Assembly: GCA_013399115.1 (NCBI GenBank)
Contig: VXAA01000632.1
Coordinates: forward strand, 62,001 to 126,000
Source: Anseranas semipalmata
Taxonomy: Eukaryota; Chordata; Aves; Anseriformes; Anseranatidae
DNA: 64,000 nucleotides
Direction: 5' to 3'
The notes under the pieces were generated by a model that worked only from the letters and a program-made list of their open reading frames with translations, searched no databases and had not been told where the DNA came from. Below, one piece after another: positions 57,313 to 64,000 of this stretch; the stretch's first letter is position 1; the number at the start of each line of letters is the position of its first letter. A program made the position numbers and the translations under genes.

Positions 57313-60048
57313 GTACTTAGCTAAACAGAGCAATAATTATCAATAGTTAGGTCCTGAAAATTTCAAAAATATCTTTCTACTGCATCCTAAAGTTTCTTTG
57401 TTCAAAGACATTTTTTTTTTTCAAAATGTTAACATCTTTTTCTTCTTTCTTCTTCTTGCATAGTTTCAAAGCAAGCCTGAAATTAGTCAGAAAAAATTTT
57501 GATGGAATTTGATTTGTACTATTTCTAACAATATTAACACTTTGAGGCCCCTCTAGTTTTCCAGATTTGTAGACCATTATTATAAACTATGCAATACAAT
57601 GGCACTAAGTCCATAATGGAATATTGGATAAATATGTTTACAATCCTAGTATATTACAGATGGCTTTATTGTACAACTTTTAAAGAAGTTCTGAATGCAT
57701 AACATCTTAAGGAGAGATCTAATTTGCTTTCTGAAGAATATTTTATATCAACATACCACGTGCAATCTGATAGGTTACAACAGCAATCATCAATCAACAT
57801 GACAAGCTCAAAGAGATGTTCTCACAAGCTAGATATGCAGAAGAACAGAGGTGCCTCGAGTGAGCCACAAGCAAATATTGGGAGGTTATTCTCAAAATGT
57901 TGATCGTCCATGATCCTTCCCCATTAAACTAGCACCTAGCTCTGGCATCACAATCTGTACAAGACAAGGTTTTTAGCAAGATTATCCCTTCGAAACCTAC
58001 ATTTCGGTCTGTGCTCTTGTGGGGTCTGACCTCCCTCCGGCCAGCACTTCAGTGCTGTCAGGGATGGGCTATGTGCTCCCTCCACTTGCGAGCCTTTGTG
58101 GAGCAGACCCGCAGAGCCAGCACATCACATGGTGCATATTGCTCAGCCCCCTGAATAGTGCAATTAAATCCTTTCTTCTATTCTTTGTCTAATACACAGC
58201 ATTTTGGGTTCTATATTTGCACAGTGCCTGAAAGAGTCAGATCCTGGTGTAGGAGCTAGACTCTTCCGCTCTGCGTTGATACACACACATACTAAACTCT
58301 GGAGCTTGAATCATTCTGGTCTAAAGCAATGCAAAGTTATCTCTCCTCCATGCTCATGAGGAAGTCATTCAGACCTCAGAAAAGATTTTTTTCAATAAGG
58401 AACTTTCCTTTGAGTTGTAGGAAATCTCTTTGAGAATTCCCTGAGATAAGTCTTCTCTCTACAACATTCTGATTTTATCTTTTCAGGTTAAAGTGAAGGT
58501 AGTTTCATAATGAGGTTTTCTGAGGTACCAGGGCTGATAGACTCCCTATTCCAGACTGAGACCAGTCACAGAGGAAGAAAGATCAAAGATCATCTTGTTT
58601 AGACAGTAGGAATAAGACCTATTTTCCCATTTTTCTACTGTAGAAAAAAATGTGTGTATATGGGGGTGTGGGTTTGGAGGGATAAACTTGGAGACAGGAA
58701 GACAGGATCTGTAAAACAGGTGGAATAGGTACATGAATAACGGGTTGATAGCCATGAAAGCAGCATTTACTAATGCACTTGTGTGCAGGTGCTTGCACAG
58801 ACTAGGCTGCTCCTACAGCAACAGCTCAGAAATGCCCTTAAAGCAAGAAGTCACATTGTCCTGGTTCCTTGTGCTAGAGTGGCCTAAACACTGGCCAAGA
58901 CCTCAGGTAATGTATTGGTGCTATTGGTGAATTACCCAGAAAAATTTCCCAAATATGTATATTTTCCCATAACGACCAAACCTTAGAGTCTACACACAGC
59001 TCTTTCCCCTTTCTGTGTGTGAGTATTCCTATATGAGTCCAATGGAAAGATTACTCTGCTGGGATTTAGATCAGAACTTATATGCCCTCACTGCAGTGGC
59101 ACAGATGAAACACATATTTACACATTAAGCAAAAAGAAGGAAAAAAAAACCAACCCTGAAACCTTTGAAACTGTAAAATGAACTCATTTACAAATATGCA
59201 CTCTCTGTCCTGAGACAGAGTCAAAACACTGTCTTTTCTCTTGCCCTTGCAAAATCTTGCCTTACCCATTACAAACTCTAGCCAATTTATTTTTGTAGAA
59301 ATGGAATTTACAGATTACAAAAATGGTTTGCTCGAGTCATCACCATTCCTTTGAACTCTGAGGCCATTTGAATTTGATCCTGACCAGGCTGACCATAAAC
59401 CATTCTGTTTGGATAATAGAGGAAATGGAACAGTTTGTCTTCAGTAACCTTATAATAAACTGCAGCTCACTAGATATGAATTACAACTAAAATAGCAAAA
59501 AGAAGCATGTATATATATCTATGTGCATGTACATTTCACATGTATGTCTACATGCTCACATAAATACACATGCAACTTCAGGCCAACAGAAGTAAATGAG
59601 TGAACAGCATTGGCAATACTAACATTATTTTTATTGTCAGTTAAAATGAACAAACTTCATCTACTTGTTCATTATATTTTTATTGTATTAATAAAATATT
59701 GTTCATTTAGATGAGCATGATAAACTATAAACTGTCTACTCATAATTCAGTATAACCTCCATTCAAAACTATGTGGATTAGTCACAACTAATAATGTTCC
59801 AAAGTATATTATATTTGGATTTTAAAGCTTTGCAATATATTTTTCATAAAATAATTGAAGAGTGGAGAGCTATATACAACTTTACTCCAAAGTCTTAAAA
59901 CTCATCTGAGCAAAAGGCACAAGTTTTGGTCTTTGTTCTGTCATATTGAAGGTAGCAAAAATATGGAAATCTCAAAGAAGCAGGAGAGAAAAAGGTGTAT
60001 CTGTTGGTGTTATACAGATTTTCCAATGGGTACCCACTTTTTTGAGGT

Positions 60049-60640
60049 TTGGAGGGTTTCATATGCTATGAGAAGACAACCCATGTAACATATTCTCTTT
60101 GGAAGCCAGCAAGAAGGACTTTAGTTTGTACCTTAATGGCTTCTTTTATCCCAACCGGGATATGTAGGGCTAAATTCATTGAAGTACTCAGAAGTCTAAG
60201 CTTTGCCAACATGGACTTAGGCTCCAAAGCCTTAACTTCAGTCCTCAAATGCTTAACTGACTTCTCAACCTGGATCTGCTCCGGGATTGAGCCCTTACAG
60301 AGGTTCCCCTGGTTTGGGTGCTCTGTGGGTGCTGTGCTGCACCCAGCTTGCTGGGGCTTAGCACCTCTGGCCTGGCTGGAGAGCTGGAATACGCCCCTTC
60401 TGCGTCCTGCTCTGCTGAGCAGCTTCACCTCTAACATACTCCACAAAGACCAGGTGCCACAAAAAAATGAAGCAGAAGTATTACAGCCCCAGTAATATAA
60501 TCCTTTGTTTCCTGCAAAAGAAAACACAGAAGCTTCTGCCCAGCAGCAGGAACCAGAGCCCAATACTGCCTCTTCCCAGCATCCAAAATGGGCAAAGGGT
60601 ACTGAACAGTTGCCCTTTAGAGGTGTCTGAATTTCCACAA
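60049..60640. other. GC-richer segment open on both strands
   Basis: It holds the longest open frame of the window (minus, 190 codons, 60066-60638) and a 148-codon plus-strand frame (60049-60495). Neither shows a recognisable domain, signal peptide or splice structure. 60170-60290 has the texture of old amniote interspersed repeats ('gacttaggctccaaagcc', 'caaatgcttaact'), a weak impression from memory. Confidence 0.35.
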
Positions 60641-61550
60641 GAAGAAGAGGAAATTGAAATTTACTGCATAAATATCTTCAGCTACTTTAAGTTGTGAACC
60701 ACCGTTTAAAGAAGGCAGAGAATAGTGTAGGTATGTGTCCATCCTTCAAAATACTATGTATGCTCTGGCTTAGGGGTTCAGGGCTGTCCATGCTGTACAG
60801 CTGAAGGACAAGTACAAGTGGAGTAGGACTTTCCCACTCAGTGTCTCCCACCAGTTGTCTAGAGACAGATCCTTTTTCAGCATACTAATGATTTTGGCCT
60901 TCTCGAGACTCTGACTTTATACACTTACTGCACTGGGAGCTCAAATGCTGGGCAGATATTGTTGACCCCTTGGAAGTCACATCCCTAAAATCAGAAGTGG
61001 TTCTGTAAACTATGGGCCAGAAAACACATTTCAACCTACCTAAAGAGTTGCTTCTCTAGAGAGAGAGCTGGTGGAGCCAAGTGAGCAATGCTAAACCCTT
61101 CCTATACTGCAAGATTAACTACGAAAAATTTAGTGCAGTATCATTTTTCAAAATATATTTTAAGCCTTTCCAGTTCTCTACCTTGCTGCACATAAGAGGA
61201 AATTAAAAACAACAACAAAACACACACCAAAACTTCAAAGCTTCCCTGCATCACAAAGCAAGGATTCACAGTCCATTGGAAACAGTCATCTATTAAAGGC
61301 AACAACTGCAAACCAAAGACACTCCCAGATGCTCCTAGGCAGCTCCCAGCCCAGTGCTGTTTCCCAGGTTTACCAGCAACCACAAGATTCCTGGAACACC
61401 AGTACAGCTCATGAAGATAGCCAGTAGCTGCACAACACATTGTAAAACATATTGCTTTAGTTCATGCTTCTTGAGGTGATGATGAGAACAGAAAAACTGA
61501 GTCACATAAACCTAGCAAGAAAAGCTGGAACAAAGAAATGGCTAATTTTT

Positions 61551-61567
61551 GTGTGTGTGTGTGTGTG
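61551..61567. repeat. (GT)8 microsatellite
   Basis: Eight GT units after T5. Confidence 0.92.
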
Positions 61568-62587
61568 AAGAAATATGCTGATTTTGCTTTTCTGTCATTC
61601 ACTGGCTACCAACATTCAAACACTACATACACATGTGACCATGAGTTTATGAATGAAAACGTATGTGAATTCGAAAGATTGCATAAAATTAACAGATGAT
61701 CAATGTCTGAAAATTCGTGCAGGGTGTGCATTATTCATTAATTGCCTTTTCATTTGATTATTCACTAAGCACTATTTATTATCCCCCTCTTTAAAAAAAG
61801 CTTCAATGATCTAATCAAGAAGAGAGGGGAAATATCATGTGTCTTAGGAGACCAATAGCATGCACGAAGAATCAAGGATGAATAGGAAACAGTCAAAATG
61901 AAAAATACGTGAACACCTACAGCTAATGTTTGTGAAGTGTCTAAAAATAACTAGGGCATTCACAGAAATCAGGATTGGTTCCTAAATATAAAAAAACATT
62001 TACCAGAAAATTATTCATAATGAGCAATTTAACCAGCTATTCAACAGTGATCCAAGCAATTCAGAAAATGACAATTTGAGCAAAGAGGTATTTGAAGACT
62101 GACAAAGAATATTTTGACAGTGAGTATCTGAAAAGGAGTAGAATTTGGTGTAAACCTATCTAATTCTAAGAATATTAGACAGCTTGGCTATCCTGAGTCT
62201 TAGGTGTCTATGATGAGGGGGAGACATCTGTTTCTGATAAAGAGCAAAGGTAGTTTGTGAAGCATCCAGAAGCTGATTGTAATCCCCACTTTAATTAAAG
62301 AGGAGCAAGTTCTTCACATGACATCTGCTAGACTTCCCTGGCATGACCAGCTACTCATCGCTCTGACTTCCATCATCGCAAGGATTTTCCAAGTGCCAAG
62401 TTGAGACCAAGGGGGAGAGAGGGGGAAGCAAGGAAAAGATTGTTTTAATTCCAATCTTGTGCTTTTTCTAAACTTCAAATATTGGAGCTTTTTTTTAATT
62501 CCTCAGAAAGTTTATTCCAAGTGTATGCACATAACCATAATTCATATCATTCCATAAAACCTCATTTCCAGAACTATATACAGTGTT

Positions 62588-62624
62588 GTTTTTTCTTTTT
62601 TTTTTCTTTTTTCCCTTTTTTTTT
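62588..62624. repeat. Polypyrimidine tract ending in AG
   Basis: Thirty-seven T/C bases, mainly T, directly followed by AGGTTAAC. It would be a strong splice-acceptor tract on the plus strand. The downstream open frame (to 62801) has no recognisable protein sequence, so it is not called an exon. Confidence 0.8.
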
Positions 62625-63416
62625 AGGTTAACACAAATAAGCCTAACACGCCTAATGATATGTGATCTAATGAAAACCAATATTGTTACAGTACATCATT
62701 CGCATTTTCATGCAGACAATACTTATCAGGTAGATGATAACATTTTATGTTGGGAAATAACAAGACTTTTCTTAAGTAAAAGAGCCTATAATCTTCTATA
62801 ATTCTGTACAAAAAAGACATTATACCAAGGAAATTCTTCTTGGCAAACCAGGCTATGATTAAAGGTAGTCACTGGTACTTGTGATCGTTTCCTAACCTTA
62901 GACTTTAACTCTCCTCCAAGTTTAGTTTTTGGAAACCTAGTAGTTTATGGTTAGGACATATCTTGATAGCAATCCAAAATCTTCCTGAAACACACAAGTG
63001 GCTTGCATTCTCTAGCAGATAATTGAATTCAGATACCAGCTTTCCTGAGAAATCTCTACAAAAGTAAAATACATCATGAAAATCTAGAAACAGTTCTCAG
63101 ATGACCATCATGCACAGACAAAAATAACAGCACAGAGGTTGCACCATATAAAATGATATCTCCCACAATACTACTCTGTTTAATATTAAAAGGTTGGCAA
63201 AGGACTCATAATATTCTGTACACTTTGAAAGCATTTATGATTTCTTTTTAATTGGCCAGAAATGCATTTCCTTTCATTTACACACCATAACTCTTCTCTG
63301 AAAAATTATCATGACAATATACCAGCACAGGCACAGAAATCTTTCCTGTTCATAACCACTATGATAATGTTCCATCAAAGAATGAAACTATTTTACTTGT
63401 CTGTCCTTCCCCCTCC

Positions 63417-63436
63417 ACAAACAAACAAACAAAAAA
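63417..63436. repeat. (ACAA)n short array
   Basis: Four ACAA units then A7. Confidence 0.8.
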
Positions 63437-63850
63437 ACCAGCACTTGCTCATGGCAGCTAGATCAATAGGATTTTGTACCACTGATGAAACCATCTTTCT
63501 ACAGGACGTCTCTGATATTAAGACATTAGAGTTCCCCGACAGATTTCACATTGAATTCTGCTACTCCTTAGTTAACAAAAGGCTATTGCATATGTTCGGT
63601 GTGTCTCTGTTCAATTTTGCTGTCAGATATATTGCTACAGGATAAATGACTGTAGCTGAGAAAAGTCTTCTGTCCAAAGCACTGAGAAGTTGGTGGAACC
63701 CGGACCTAGTACAGCTAAGCTGTCCTGATCTGTTCACAGACAAGCTAAAAAAAATAAAATTAAAGAAAATACTTGTAGAAAAAAAAAATAAGTACACCTA
63801 TTTAGGATTGCTTTATAATCACTTAATCTAATACAGATTTTTCCATTGTT

Positions 63851-63866
63851 TACTATTTATATAGTA
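63851..63866. promoter_or_regulatory. MEF2-like AT-rich inverted repeat
   Basis: TACTATTTATATAGTA has 6-bp complementary arms around TTAT and includes CTATTTATA, close to the MEF2 consensus CTAWWWWTAG. Confidence 0.25.
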
Positions 63867-64000
63867 ATTCCCTTTTATTTTTCTTTTTTGTGTCCCAAGT
63901 AGGAGTAATGGTGTGGCATTGAGCTGCAAAAGTCAAGCCAGGTGAAGTGGAGAGCCAGACCTTGCATTGCATCCAGATAATTTGTACTGAATTTCCCAGA

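Larger units (their letters stand above)
56018..60048. other. AT-rich unique sequence
   Basis: 59500-59575 is a stretch rich in alternating purine-pyrimidine (ACATGTATAT-like) units. No gene is recognised. Confidence 0.6.
60641..64000. other. AT-rich unique sequence to the window end
   Basis: Simple tracts and one MEF2-like motif are all that is supported. No exon is recognised, including the 127-codon frame at 63262-63645. Confidence 0.6.

Noticed and set aside
58662..58681. Possible G-quadruplex in 'gggggtgtgggtttggaggg'
   Set aside because: Only three tracts of three or more G are present; at best a weak two-tier structure.
62588..62801. Possible exon after a strong polypyrimidine tract and AG
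   Set aside because: Sequence following AG has no recognisable protein and no good donor at its end.
63262..63645. 127-codon plus-strand ORF near the window end
   Set aside because: No domain, crosses an ACAA array, and no splice context.
1..64000. Search for a bacterial-style novel system (defence island, toxin-antitoxin, operon)
   Set aside because: CR1 elements, microsatellites and gene sparsity show vertebrate nuclear DNA; no operon-like gene order exists.

Overview
The window is vertebrate nuclear DNA, almost certainly from a bird. The evidence is four CR1 LINE 3' ends (9226-9397, about 31415-31667, 31749-31895, about 35256-35440). They carry the CR1 signature 'tccaact...gggtcc(c)tccaac...(t)ctatgatnctgtg', and two of them closely resemble the chicken-type CR1 consensus as I remember it. 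Low interspersed-repeat density, AT-rich composition and the absence of recognisable mammalian SINE/L1 sequence fit a bird. A galliform is the best guess, but it is not proven from the sequence.

I find no convincing protein-coding gene, tRNA, rRNA, known microRNA, CRISPR array or bacterial-type operon. Open frames of 60-190 codons occur on both strands and in several overlapping frames, lack recognisable domains, and are about what chance gives in 64 kb, especially in the locally GC-richer patches. The window is therefore either a gene desert or the inside of one or more very long introns. The one ORF with protein-like character is on the minus strand at 52278-52514. It encodes a heptad-rich C-terminal tail interrupted by a 23-nt A run and preceded by frameshifted, stop-containing sequence, so it reads as a decayed gene, retrocopy or transposon fragment.

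Layout: 1-4.4 kb is AT-rich unique sequence. 4.4-6.4 kb is a pyrimidine-rich block around a 38-nt T run. 6.4-13.7 kb is unique sequence with a CAAAA repeat, one minus-strand CR1, a (TTA)n array and a TA/TG compound microsatellite. 13.7-31.4 kb is largely unique, with a GATA/TALE-like cluster (13.85-13.99 kb) and a small CpG-dense patch (27.06-27.16 kb). 31.4-31.9 kb holds two same-strand CR1 ends of different subfamilies, separated by (AAAT)n. 32.6-33.3 kb is unique sequence with two abutting perfect palindromes. 35.3 kb has another minus-strand CR1. 36-44 kb is A/T-run-rich. 44.3-45.0 kb is a GC-richer patch. 45.8 kb carries a perfect nuclear-receptor DR4 and, 63 bp on, a perfect 12-bp hairpin. 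50.0-50.3 kb is a regulatory-looking island with AP-1/NF-E2-type sites. 52.3-52.7 kb holds the decayed coding fragment, and 53-64 kb is unique AT-rich DNA.

If the window does anything, it most likely does so as cis-regulatory DNA. That is inference from motif content, not from conservation data, which I cannot compute here.
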